Shown piece by piece: positions 34,803 through 45,767 of a stretch of 64,000 nt of DNA. Within the stretch, counting starts at the first letter, position 1, and every line of letters begins with the position of its first letter. Both the position numbers and the translations under genes were made by a program. Location of the stretch: the NCBI GenBank assembly GCA_000328365.1, contig KB297068.1, positions 105,541-169,540 on the forward strand. Reading direction: 5' to 3'. The notes below the pieces were generated by a model, which was not told the origin of the DNA, searched no databases, and saw only the letters and a list, made by a program, of their open reading frames with translations. Origin of the DNA: Capitella teleta (taxonomy: Eukaryota > Annelida > Polychaeta > Capitellidae).

Positions 34803-34808
34803 TTTATT
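34803..34808 (-). terminator. Likely polyadenylation signal of the syntenin gene
   Basis: AATAAA on the minus strand, about 265 bp after the syntenin stop codon. The nearest good candidate. Confidence 0.4.
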
Positions 34809-35072
34809 GCAATGAGAAACAAAAGTACAAAGAGACACAATAGAAAGTGTAACCATGAGTCAAAAAAGGAAAAAAAAATGCAATACAATATAATAATTCT
34901 TTTGTTTCTGATGCAAGCGAGAATAAGAGATATGAAGAATGAAGAGGAGTGCCCAGTACAATGCGTCAGATATGCGTACTTTGAAGGAGACTTTCAAGAG
35001 CGGAGATTTAAACTGTGCCGCAGTCCAAAAGGGTCACAATGATTAATAAGCAATGAGGAGCAAACAGGCGAG

Positions 35073-36355
35073 TTAGATCTCGGGGATTGAGTGGTCCATT
35101 TTCTTGCGGATCAGGCTGTCACCCATACTGTGAAGATAAAAAAACAGAAAATCCATTAAACATGGTTTTACATAAATATAGTTCAAAATATCAGGTATTG
35201 GCTCAATGACAAATGAATTAAAACGCTTTTAAATATTCCTCCATTCAGTTGAATATTGGGTTGAAATTTTTGATGAAACAGACCTCTTGACAATGTGTTC
35301 ATAGAGGAACGAGGGGATGACCGTGATGGTGACCGTGCGTCCACACGCCTCCACGATTGCTCGGATTTCCTTCTCCTTCAGGCCAACCACGTTCTGACCG
35401 TTCACCTCGACCAAGTGATGGTCAATGAGCACACCGTTGCGGGCGGCAGAGGAGTCCTTCACGATTGATGTGATCTTGTTGTCCTTGAAGACGAAGCCAA
35501 CGCAGCCTGCGCTGTCTTTCTGCATGGTGATGGTGCGTTCAAACGGCCTAAGAAAAAACATGAATAAACGCCTCACTGAATCTTACTTCTCTCACCTGTC
35601 TCTGACGGCCAGTTTGATGTTGTTGGCCGGGGCGTTCTTGAACACCTTGTGAGCTTTATCCGTGTCCCAACCAGCGACAGTGTCGCCATCTATCTGCAGG
35701 ATCTGATCACCGAAACGCAGACCTGCCATCGCGGCCGGAGAGTCCTTGTGCACAAACGCCACAAACAAACCCTTGAAATCAAACTCCGTCAATCACAATG
35801 GGGTCATGTTAAAGGTTACTGACCTTGTTGATGGACTTGACCCTCATTCCAATGACGCCCTTAGTGTCCTTGCATAGCGTGAGTTCGCGGATGCCCTGCT
35901 TGATCTCTGCCCTTCGCACACCAACGCAGTTGCCCGTGATCGGAGCAACGACGCCTGCGCTGGGATAAGCGGAGGAGCTCTGTGGTTGCGCCACTTGATT
36001 GGGCTGAAGAAACAATTGAATAGAAGCAGGCAAGGAAGGGTCACTACACACCTGTGGAACGGCCACTTGGTTGTTAGATCCCTCATTGAGGTCAAGACCC
36101 ATGTACTCGTTGAGGGAAGGGTAGAGGGCGGAGACGGCTGCCATGTTGACAGGGGGAGCACTGGCGCCCCCTTCAGTGTGCTCTGGGTAAGCGATGCTGG
36201 AGACAGTCGACCTGGCAGCAGCGGCCACGTTGGCCTGGGCCTGAGATCAAGATAGAAATGCTCAGCTGAGAAATTGGAACGCTCCTTTTGACATACCTGC
36301 GCCATTTGGTCGACCTTCATATCTTCAAGGGAAGGGTAGAGCGACATGATGTTGG
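35073..36355 (-). CDS. SDCBP: Syntenin (tandem-PDZ scaffold)
   Basis: Coding exons on the minus strand: 36347-36297, 36240-36052, 36003-35824, 35771-35596, 35547-35284, 35127-35073. They encode 304 residues (human syntenin-1 has 298). The first exon extends 8 bp as 5' UTR to an acceptor at 36356. [14 protein letters not shown] starts the protein as in vertebrate syntenin. LYPSL occurs twice ([20 protein letters not shown]), matching the ALIX-binding LYPxL motifs, plus a weaker AYPS. PDZ1 begins after [18 protein letters not shown], with [13 protein letters not shown]2 follows PFERTITM, with GCVGFVFK and NGQNVVGL. The C terminus MDHSIPEI matches the human MDHTIPEV. Syntenin binds syndecan tails, PIP2 and ALIX, and links endosomal cargo to exosome budding. 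It is a clear orthologue, apparently intact. Confidence 0.96.
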
Positions 36356-38541
36356 CTGCAAAGCACAATGAATGAATTAATATTACCAGGACAAACATAA
36401 TTATGTACATGCGTGTAAAAGTTAATGCTCAAATAAATATTGTTTAGTGAAGGACATCCTCGATATACTAATAATCTTCTGTATTCTTCATCATGCAGCA
36501 AAGAATAATCATGATCAAACCAGAGGTAAGCCTATTTTAAGTTACTGGAGTATTAATCAATTAACCTTCTGCACTCAAGACTCTCTAATAACATGAAAAA
36601 TAAGGATGTCTCATTGTCTGTGAATAGAAAATATGAATCATACTGAATGCACATGAAATTGAATGATTGAAAGTGAAAGTGGTGATCGTCACCGTGATGA
36701 GCACTGTGACAAGTAGATGAGATCACGGACTACTGAACATCAAGCCCAGTACAAGTGATATATAATATCATGACTATGATACTCAATGATCTGATGATAC
36801 AAGTAACCAGGTAACATGCTGATCCTGATTACAATTTCCATTCAGACATCTCTCATTCTCTGGCGAGTCAGCACTCGCACTCGCAGTTTCGTAGAGTCAC
36901 TCCACGCCCCACTGTCGATTTAAACCAGAACAGCTCAGACCATCCATGCTAAACAAAACCTCAGAGTCTTCTCAACACAATTCATGAAAGTAGAAATCCT
37001 CCAATACCTGTGAAATACTGTCAGAACGGAGAGACTGTGCTCAAAATGTCACTGAAGGAATATTCTTCAGTGTCAGATGACTTCTTTATTTACTCTCAGT
37101 AGATGTGCACAGAATGTGGTGACGTCACAGATCACGAGGCGCCTCGTCATGGCGCTAAAAATAGAGCATTACGCGGAATGCAAACGTTCGCGCCACGCTC
37201 GAGGTGTATGTGACTGCTCTTCAGTCTTCAGTGCTCTTAGAATCTTCACTGATAAGTGATAACTGAGTCGTTCGTTGATATCGTTTTAATAAGGAATGGA
37301 CATTTGAGCGGGTCATGCGCTAAAAAAGTCATATCATAATTACACATGCAGTAGGGGAAAGTGCCTAACACTCACCCTGTTGGTAAGATGCACCCCACCC
37401 CTTGTGGCTAACTGATGCATCCCTTGGCGCCAAAACAACTATGTCAATGGAAAAAAGTCATTGACATACTTGGAGTAAGTTCACACCTTTTCTGTCATGT
37501 GTTACCCTGCTCTTATTACCTGTACTGGGGCGCAGCCCCAGCGAGAGTGGGTTCGAGAGGGGATGTCTCCCTCCGTAGGAAATTTTCACAAAAGTAGCAT
37601 GGTCAAGTGACGAATTTGAGGCTACTTGTTGTCTATAAGCTAATTTAACCGTTAATTAACCGTTAATTTAGCCGTTTAATCCGTTAATGGAGTGAATATT
37701 TACACCATAATTCAGGTGTCGGATCCGGCGCCCGCGAGGGCTCTGGGTCCGGCCCGCGGAAGAAATCAGAGAATGCCCCGAGAAAGCTCACAATTTAGTT
37801 TTCTCTGAAGACTGTAGCAGAAAATGCCCTGATCGGCAGTGTTATATATCACTTACCTTCAACACGAAGCCATTCAATAGCTAAAGTCCCATTGAAAGTT
37901 GTTTCATACTAATTTAATTATCATAATATTAATAACAGGTTATCTTGTCGCTGGAGTGAGACAAATTTGAGTGTGTCATTGCAGTTATTCATTTGTGGCG
38001 TACGTAGAAACACATTTTCAAGGAAGCTTGATCAGAGGTGATCGCACCTACATTCACTGTTCACTCCATTGAATGTTGAACATTTCGATATGTAACGAAT
38101 TCCACAAAGATGTGGCAAGATGTTACTACGGTTGACATCCTTGGTCACAAGGATAATAATGGCAATGGGACGCACCCGCCCCATCGCGAGGGCTCTGACT
38201 CTTGAAGACGCAACACTATGTGACTATACAAGTAATTCTAGTTTCAAAAGGAGCTAAAACCAAAATGTATTGAGTATAACCGTAAGGCTCTTTTGTTTTT
38301 CTGGCGCCCAGAATAGTAAACTGAGTTTCCCGGCCGGGAAGTTGCCAATGATTGGTATCGACAGAAGAAGCGTCGCCTCTGAAATATTTGCAAATCACAT
38401 ATCAATTAATTGTATGCATTAAATGTCTTGGGAAAACAAAACGTGTCTTCGATCATTGTTTGTGTGGTATTGGTATTTTTTATGAGTAAGGGAAATCCCT
38501 GTCAAACTGCTCAGATTTTGGACTTTGGAGCTTGTTTTCAG

Positions 38542-38574
<33 letters not shown>

Positions 38575-39250
38575 GGACCCCAATAGCGGTGAGTCCCGTT
38601 GGCACGCTTCTGTGCCTTCCGCACAGCTTCCCTATATGTTTCTTGTCCTCAATCTTTTAGAGAAACCCTGCCCTGTGAAAATACTAGAATAAACACTGTG
38701 CATTTAATTAATTAGGTATTATAGTTTATTACTTGGTCTGCCCCTTGCCATGTGGTTTATGCTGATCCGCCCTCCGCCCAATATGAGATGCCGACCGCTG
38801 CTATAATTATATCGATGAAGCCATCATTCTTGAATGGGTGGAAATGAATAATACAATGTTGTTATATAGATGACTAAGGTCACCATAAATTAGGGAATTC
38901 ATGCTGCTCCCTTCGTGATTATAATCCTGAATTACTCTCAGCTGAATTATATAATGAAAATACTATTTATAATAACAAAAATAAAACAAAAATAATAATA
39001 ATCTACTAGACAGTTCTAATGAATCTTGCAAAAGGAATAATTTTCAGAGAAATGAATTCAAGCAAGCAATCCGATTATATTATTTTTAACGATTTTTTTT
39101 AACGGGGCGCCGCCCCGCCCCGCACCGCCCTGACTACGCTTCTGGCCTGGGGAGATAGGCTGATACATATACATCACTACAGGGCCTATATTCCCTATAA
39201 TAAATATATTTCCAGCATTGTTCTGTAATGTTTTGACTCTTTTCTTGCAG
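36356..39250. other. Intergenic and syntenin 5' flank
   Basis: The non-coding first exon of syntenin should lie here (an acceptor for the coding exon is at 36356). No other gene seen. Low-complexity items: a run of about 29 A at 38541-38569, and GC-rich palindromic patches near 37528-37541 (GGGGCGCAGCCCC) and 39103-39120. Confidence 0.5.
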
Positions 39251-39760
39251 ATTGGATGAGCTTCCCGGCTGTGTGTTAGTCATCATTCTCGAGCTTAATC
39301 TTGATGAACTTCTTCAACCATTGAACTGAGTGTGCAAGAGATTTTACGCCTTCATTAAGACGAGCCCCAGCCTCTGCAGTCATTTTGAGTTTGATTATCA
39401 AATTAACCTCAACGCAACATCGTTATACCTATTGTCATCGGCACGCGTAAAGCTTGGAAGTATCATCGACTGTGAGTGTGTCTCCCTGAAGCAATTGATG
39501 CTCTTCCTTCTATGATTGACCACCACCTCTTCAGCACCAGAGAAGCATGTCAGCTTCAACTACTCAATCTGACTGGTGTGCAATGTCATTACAGCCTTTT
39601 ATTATTGAGTTGAACTTGGAAGTCCTCATCATTGACTCGTATCCGCTGGTCACTGACAGTGACCTATTCGCCACCACGAAGCCTCCGACAACTGCACATT
39701 GGGTTTACCAATATTTCGCCTCAAGCCGAGACTGTGTGTACTCCTCCGAGCAGTAGATTC
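39251..39760 (+). pseudogene. Broken F-box/LRR protein gene fragment
   Basis: After an acceptor (TTTCTTGCAG, ending 39250) the frame reads LDELPGCVLVIILELNLDEL, then, across one in-frame TGA near 39328, VCKRFYAFIKTSPSLCSHF: an F-box (LP..VL..IL, then VCK.F). Further on, LQLLNLTGVQCHY in one frame and LNLEVLIIDSYPLVTDSDL in another look like FBXL-type leucine-rich repeats, with a frame change between them. The F-box part would recruit SCF ubiquitin ligase in an intact gene. The stop and the frame change suggest a pseudogene, though unseen short introns could explain one of the breaks. Confidence 0.6.
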
Positions 39761-41123
39761 AAACAAATGTGTCCTCCTCAGTGGCCGAGGTGGCTGTAGG
39801 ACCAGAACGTAGATGATAGATACCCGCACTGATAACAATTGTTAGACCGTGCCAGGTTTATTAAGTCAGGGAGATCATTATTTATTATATAAACATAGAT
39901 TAGTTTTTTTCACCTGACACCAGATCTGACACATGCCACTGAAACAATTTCTCCATCGGGTTTCCCAATATGACACGTACGTACGTAAGCCCCACCAGAA
40001 ATGTCTTCAATGATAAATGTAGTACATGTGCAATATTTATCGTATATGCATTGTAAAAGCATCCTTTCGAGATGAAAGCGTTTTCCCCATGGAGCACCTG
40101 ACTTCTGAAGTATAAATTCATGTTGATGCGTGATCACATATGATGATAATAATGCAATTGATCTCTTGGAATTCGGCCCTTCCGACCACCGAGTTGGTCT
40201 CTGCGTGACAATAAATCACGAAACATTCTGCAAAATTATCCGTGGCGATTGCTTTGATTGTTGAGGTCCTCTGCACCCAGACAGCGGCATAAAATCAAGG
40301 TAAACATAAAAATATATAATTAATATGCAATCAACAGCCAACACAGGTCTTGCAAGCTATATATGCGCTGAAATAACAGCACGAGCTGTTGTTGCACTCG
40401 ACATCACAAGTGCTCGATGCACTTCTCTTTACAAGGAGCCAGCGCATTGTGTCCTGGCTACCTGAATATCTATAACAAACCTGCATTGATGACTTCAGGT
40501 GCAGCGTATGCCATACGTTGCTTGTCTCCATCTTTTGTTTGGTTTATCGAGTACACAGTGGCATCCGATCAAACAGCATTGATTGCTTCTACGGTGGATG
40601 ACATTCCTGGTGTGAACATGGTCCCCCTACTCCCTCCTCCACCGCGGCAGTCAGTTCAGGTGTTGACTCAATAAGCAACTGCAACTTTGTTCTTATCACA
40701 ATTACTAATTACTCGTCATTTATGCATAAGGTCACATATGCAACATTGTATTGAATGTTACCCTATAAGCACATCCCACGCTTTCTTGGGTTACGCGAAT
40801 GATTTATTTGTAGATCATTTGCGAGGCCACAATACTCGTAAAATGACTCAATAATTGACATGGTAGTTGTTCATATAAGCATGAACAATCTCTTGATTTT
40901 CAGCGGTGAAAATTATGATATGCATGGCCTTAATGCCGTATTCGAGGGTGATTCGACAAAAGCATGTGATGTAACATTGAGCATTGAAAACCAACGCAGG
41001 CACATTTATTAAAATACCCTATGAGAAATCTAAGAAATGAGACCGCGTCTCCAAGTCTCTTGTTCACAATGAGTCTGCGCTTCAGTGTTATTGGTTGAGC
41101 TGCCAAATCGCACTTTAAGGAGT
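39761..41123. other. Intergenic and 3' flank of the phosphatase-like gene
   Basis: No gene recognised. AATAAA on the minus strand at 41005-41010 is a likely polyadenylation signal for the gene ending at 41124. Confidence 0.5.
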
Positions 41124-42572
41124 TCAGTCGGAGGCCTCGAAGGTCCAGGCCTCTTTGGGGAGGAGGCTGCTGGATTTCTTCCGCACTAGAGGCTTCGGTT
41201 TCTCAGTCGCCAGAATCTCCTCTTCGTCATCATAGTCTAATTCATCTTTGAAGAGCTCGTTCTCCACGCTCTGTAACAGAGCTGAGTAAGCTGGGTTGAG
41301 CTCGATATCTGATCGTCCCTTCATAATCTGACTGAACGCTTGACGAAAGTTCATTTTCTTGCGCTGCATGAGGTATTGCGCCCCCATAAGAATGGACAGA
41401 TTGTTCTTGGGGCTGTCACAGTAGACAAACACTCGCTTCTTGTTGTTACACGCGCCGTCGATGAAGCGATTGACGCGAGGAAAGTGAGACTTCACATCGA
41501 CCAGGTCTGATTCGCACATGGTGAGGCGCAACACTGGTCGCATGTGGCTGGTGGCTGAGCCGCATGTGCAGGGAGCAATGTTCTTGCGCTTCAAGGGAAC
41601 GTCCTCAGGTAGTATGTTGCTCAGGTCGAGCACGCTGGCTACTGTATTCCTGCAAAGGAGTCGCTCATCGTGGGCTGCCTCCAAGTTCCCTAGGCACAAG
41701 AAGTCCCCGACGTCGGAGATTCTTGGCTCAGAAGAATGACACTCTGCGATGGCGGCTGAGTGCGGAGTGTCCGACAGACTCTTGGTGAGCAGAGGCTTTC
41801 TTTTCATCATTTGTTGTAATTCATTATTAGACAGCTCAGGTGCACTGTATCGATGCACTCTCATCTCCTTGCAACACACCTCTTCTCCTGTGGAATATGA
41901 CATCTTCCTGGGAGCCTGCTGGCCATCCACATTTCTCTGAAGATCCGCCTGTCCTCTGTAGGCTCGTACGTTTTCCAGGCGTTTGTGGATGGGTTTTGAG
42001 TGGGTGAAAGACGTCGTGAAAACATTGGGCACGGAGAGCAGAGACGGCGAGGTACGCGACGACTGACCGGCAGATGGTGCTGTTTTGCACAAACGTCCGT
42101 CTGAAGATTTGCTGCTCCGAATGCGCGACCTGTCCAAAGAAACACCATCTTTGTCCATTAGATTGGGACATGAGGAGTAGTTGGATAGGGAAGAGCGACC
42201 CTCGCCAAAACTAGACACGGTGCAGTTAGACGAAAACACAGAAACTCTGTCAGAGTTCAGGCTCTTCACAGCCCCATGTACGTTTTCAACCAAGATGGGA
42301 GGGCTTGGCGACGGCTTGGTAAGAAATCTCTCGAGAATGGGTTTCTCTTCCAGCTTTTCATCTGGTCGGATTATCATAATTGATGAATCGGTGCGGGAGA
42401 GACGCTTCTTCCTCATGTACGAGCTAACCGCTGGGCGCTCATCTACTTCTGGCGAAGCTTCATCTCTCACGGATAATTCCTCAAGATCCTCGAGGACCTC
42501 ATTGGTTGTTGGTGAGCCCCGGTCGAACGAGGGTTGGCGCTGTTGCTGGATCGGCATCCTGGCCCTATACAT
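41124..42572 (-). CDS. Dual-specificity-phosphatase-like protein with altered active site (pseudophosphatase)
   Basis: A single coding exon of 482 codons from ATG 42572. Residues 1-280 are Ser/Arg/Pro-rich and probably disordered. A DUSP-type domain spans about 283-442: PRISDVGDFLCLGNLEAA is the usual start (I...LYLG..), VASVLDLSN the next strand, DVKSHFPRVNRFID precedes the P-loop, and YSALLQSVENELF ends it. The P-loop is VFVYCDSPKNNLS: C385 is present, but the preceding His is Tyr384 and the essential Arg six residues after Cys is Asn391. By analogy with STYX-type proteins it should bind rather than hydrolyse, which is inference. An acidic patch (DELDYDDEEE) and a basic C terminus follow. 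A 5' UTR splice acceptor (CTCCTCTGCAG) lies about 30 bp upstream of the start. Confidence 0.8.
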   Translation of the reverse strand: MYRARMPIQQQRQPSFDRGSPTTNEVLEDLEELSVRDEASPEVDERPAVSSYMRKKRLSRTDSSIMIIRPDEKLEEKPILERFLTKPSPSPPILVENVHGAVKSLNSDRVSVFSSNCTVSSFGEGRSSLSNYSSCPNLMDKDGVSLDRSRIRSSKSSDGRLCKTAPSAGQSSRTSPSLLSVPNVFTTSFTHSKPIHKRLENVRAYRGQADLQRNVDGQQAPRKMSYSTGEEVCCKEMRVHRYSAPELSNNELQQMMKRKPLLTKSLSDTPHSAAIAECHSSEPRISDVGDFLCLGNLEAAHDERLLCRNTVASVLDLSNILPEDVPLKRKNIAPCTCGSATSHMRPVLRLTMCESDLVDVKSHFPRVNRFIDGACNNKKRVFVYCDSPKNNLSILMGAQYLMQRKKMNFRQAFSQIMKGRSDIELNPAYSALLQSVENELFKDELDYDDEEEILATEKPKPLVRKKSSSLLPKEAWTFEASD

Positions 42573-42579
42573 GGTTCAT
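42565..42579 (-). promoter_or_regulatory. Four-codon upstream ORF overlapping the start codon
   Basis: On the minus strand ATG AAC CAT GTA TAG starts seven bases before the main ATG and overlaps it in another frame. An overlapping uORF of this kind usually lowers initiation at the main start. Confidence 0.5.
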
Positions 42580-42605
42580 GATCGCCTCGAACTTCTATGT
42601 CAACC

Positions 42606-44952
42606 TGCAGAGGAGAAAACGCGAGCATGTTAGCCATACTGCAGCGATCGACGTGTGGGGTGACCACGTATCTGAGATTTAAACGTATCTTATCACAATC
42701 TGTTTATGAGTCATTTAAGTCACTCGTCGCTTTCACTGGCAGCCACAACGCGACTGGTTCATGCTTATGTTATGTATGAGTCAACAACTTGTTAATTGCG
42801 GCCACGACCTTGAAACCCTGCTGACAACAACCTGGGTCAACAGAGTGTCTTATGCATTGGTCACGATGAATAAGGAATCTACCAATGTAATGCTTGTAAT
42901 GAACCATTTTAATGCACGGTATCTTTAGCCGATACTAGTAGGCTAGTACATACCAGTAGGCGGGCTTTGAGCAAATTGCAAATCAATTGAGTTTATGCGT
43001 TAAAAATTCGTCTATACCTGAGGTGCAAAGGTGATGTTGTCCCTCGAATGTTAAGACGGAGACGGCACGACTGAATATAATTGGATATCCGTGACTCGGC
43101 CTCTTGATTGAATCGCCAGTGGCACCTTGCAGCATTGAATCAGTTAAGAGGTCGATAGGTATAAGGACCGTGTTTCCATGGTCACGGCTGTACCCAGCTT
43201 ATATAACTGAATTTCACACAAGCTTTGTACGACGTTGTACCGCGATGCCGTGTGTCACTCAGGTGCAATGATCAGCAGCACGTACAGCCTCCACCTGAAC
43301 GGCACGGGGCGTGCGGCAATCTGACGAAATGAATCGCTGTTTGTTGATTCTGATGTCCAGACCAGCAATCAGGAGAAACAGGTAAATGACTGATTGCGAT
43401 GAACACGGGCCGCATCTTCTGTATACACGCTCATGGATACTATTCCTTACGATTACAGGTAAATGTCTCATAAAGGTGTGGCCGCTATTGAGGATTAAGG
43501 TTAAAATCACACCTACCTCTCATGCAATGAGTCCACACATGCACGGAGTCTTGGGATCTGATCCTCTGTGGAACTTGTGTATTTATGCACCTGTGTATTC
43601 TGTAATGACCAGGTGAGCGTTGGGTGGAACAACCAATGCTGTCGTTGTCGCAGAGGTTCCGCCACTGCTGCCAGCGCCAGCGCCACTGCCTCCTCCTCTT
43701 TCTCCTCTTCCTCCTCCTCCTCCTCCTCTTCACCTGTGACGTTAGAGGCAGATGCTGCTGCTGCTGCTGCCGTTGGTGCCGTGTCTACGAAACCCTGATG
43801 CCTCGTGTTTGGCTTCGACACCGTCAAATAATATTGTCAGACAACAACACCAAGTCTAACAACATCTGGCTAAAAGACCACCTTTTGAATTCCTGGAATG
43901 TGATCAGCATGATCAGCATTCGCTTTACATGTAGTATTAATGCAGACGCTGAGGTTTTTGGGATAATACTTTTACGGATGAATCAAATAGCGTTAATGAT
44001 TATTTTACGCGGCATTCTTTCAACATCAATGCAAGGCGGATGTGTCCGACTCTTAGGCTGCAAAAAAAAAAAAAAAAAAAAAAAAAAAGCAAACCCCACC
44101 TACCTGAGAGACAAACACATAAAATTGAAAAGATGTCTGCTCACTATAGCTAAGATGATATTATTTATCGCTTTGTTGGATGCTATAGAAAATTAAGGCA
44201 AAGTATCCTGTTATTGATATGAAGTGAGTCCAGTGAATAATTTAAGTGATAATTTCAGAAATACTGATGCCCTATAGCTCTGTTACGAAGGTTGTTCGGC
44301 CAAACATAGAACGCGTAATACTAGAGACGTGAAATTACGACGTTAGGTGGAACAATTATTCACAATATCATAAATACATGTATCTTGATTATTTCCATGG
44401 CACTGCAAGTTATTGGTTGAGTAGACCTCTACAGATATCCCCGTCAAAGTCTCATATCGGGTGCGAAAGTTCTATTTCTTGATCTCGCATTACACTCTCT
44501 CTCAACATTTGGTAGCTGATTTCAATTTACATGTGGTTTATTTATTGCTGGTTTATTGGCTTCTCTGTGATGAAAAATATAAAATTAAATGAAATTCTAA
44601 CCGCCATACATTGAGTTCACACGGTAGTTGTTGTTAGTAGTAGTTATTCAATAACTTTGAGTATAAATAACTCACCACCAAATGTGGTACGATCCTTAGT
44701 ACGATCCGAAAGATGTACGATCCTTAATTGCTACATTTGTATTAATAATAATAACAATATCTGATTTCCTATTATTATTTTTATGCTTTGAGTTTATTGC
44801 TGTTGTTGCTTGTATTATTACGTTTCTTTTATTATGATTCATTCTACATATGTCATAATTAATTCATTACATGAATTTTCTTACTTTATCGTCACACATT
44901 TTTTTTTTCTTCTTTTTTTTTTTCTTCTTTTTTTTTTTTCTTTTTTTTTTTT
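42606..44952. other. Intergenic up to the assembly gap
   Basis: No gene recognised. It includes a (CCT)n/(GCT)n low-complexity patch at about 43685-43770 that generates artefactual Ser/Ala and Glu-rich frames, a run of about 27 A at 44062-44088, and a T-rich run 44900-44952 leading into the gap. The 5' UTR exon of the phosphatase-like gene may lie near 42606-43300. Confidence 0.5.
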
Positions 44953-45002
44953 NNNNNNNNNNNNNNNNNNNNNNNNNNNNNNNNNNNNNNNNNNNNNNNN
45001 NN
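44953..45002. other. Assembly gap of 50 N
   Basis: Fifty ambiguous bases within a poly-T/C tract. The true length is unknown. Confidence 1.
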
Positions 45003-45115
45003 GTGTTTTTCTCTCTTCTTTTTGTTTTTCTTTCTCTTTTAGATGGCTGGTGTGCCAGCGGCCGAAAGGCAATTACGGCAGTCACCTAAGTTATCTTTTC
45101 ACCACAATAAATGTT
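45003..45115 (+). mobile_element. Probable LINE 3' tail
   Basis: T-rich sequence, then GTGTGCCAGCGGCCGAAAGGC and an AATAAA near 45106, resembling 840-979. No coding part survives, or it lies in the gap. Confidence 0.4.
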
Positions 45116-45381
45116 TTGTCTGTCTGTTTAGTTGCGCAAAAGAGGTACGTACCTGTATTACCCGCGTATTTTGAAATTTCGATCAAAAGGCTTCACATTC
45201 ATTTATGACAACTATTTTACAACAGTCATGTTGAAAAGTTTAACGTTTTACCTCTTTACTTTTCAATAATAATTATAATTTCCTGAGTTAGGGTTTTGGG
45301 TACCCTCGGTCTTCAATGTAAACTTATGTAAGAATACCCAGGTGGTATAAATTTATACTTTAAAGGTTTTATTCAATTGTA

Positions 45382-45767
45382 CAGGGTGGAATCAAATATT
45401 ATTTACACTTATTTATTTACACACCAAATTAAACTTAAATAGAAATAACAATACCACATAATAAACTTACTTCTTAACACAAAAGTCTCTCGCCTGAAGT
45501 CCCGTACATGCAGAGGCCTGCTGCCAAGCCTCACGGAGCTTGGCGCCAGGAGTTCGGCTCTCTCCCAAAACTAAACTTTAAAATGCTAAATTCTCTACTT
45601 TTAAAAGGATTGCCGCATGTGCCAGATTACGCGTTGGTAATATAATTGCATGCATGCGCTAAACAATTTGCCAAGGGGCCATCTGTACTGAGGCCTAAAT
45701 CATTCTTTCACAACAACAAAACTATTAACGATTAAATTAAACATTCATTAATGATTAATCCACCCTG
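45382..45767. mobile_element. Possible MITE with CAGGGTGGA termini and TA flanks
   Basis: CAGGGTGGA starts at 45382 after TA, and its reverse complement TCCACCCTG ends at 45767 before TA. Similarity beyond nine bases is weak. The ends resemble Tc1/mariner termini. The 386-bp interior has no coding capacity. A lone GCCACCCTGTA at about 56422 may be another end of the family. Confidence 0.45.

Noticed and set aside
44810-45208. Open frames crossing the gap
   Set aside because: They consist of poly-T/poly-A codons and N bases; no evidence of coding.
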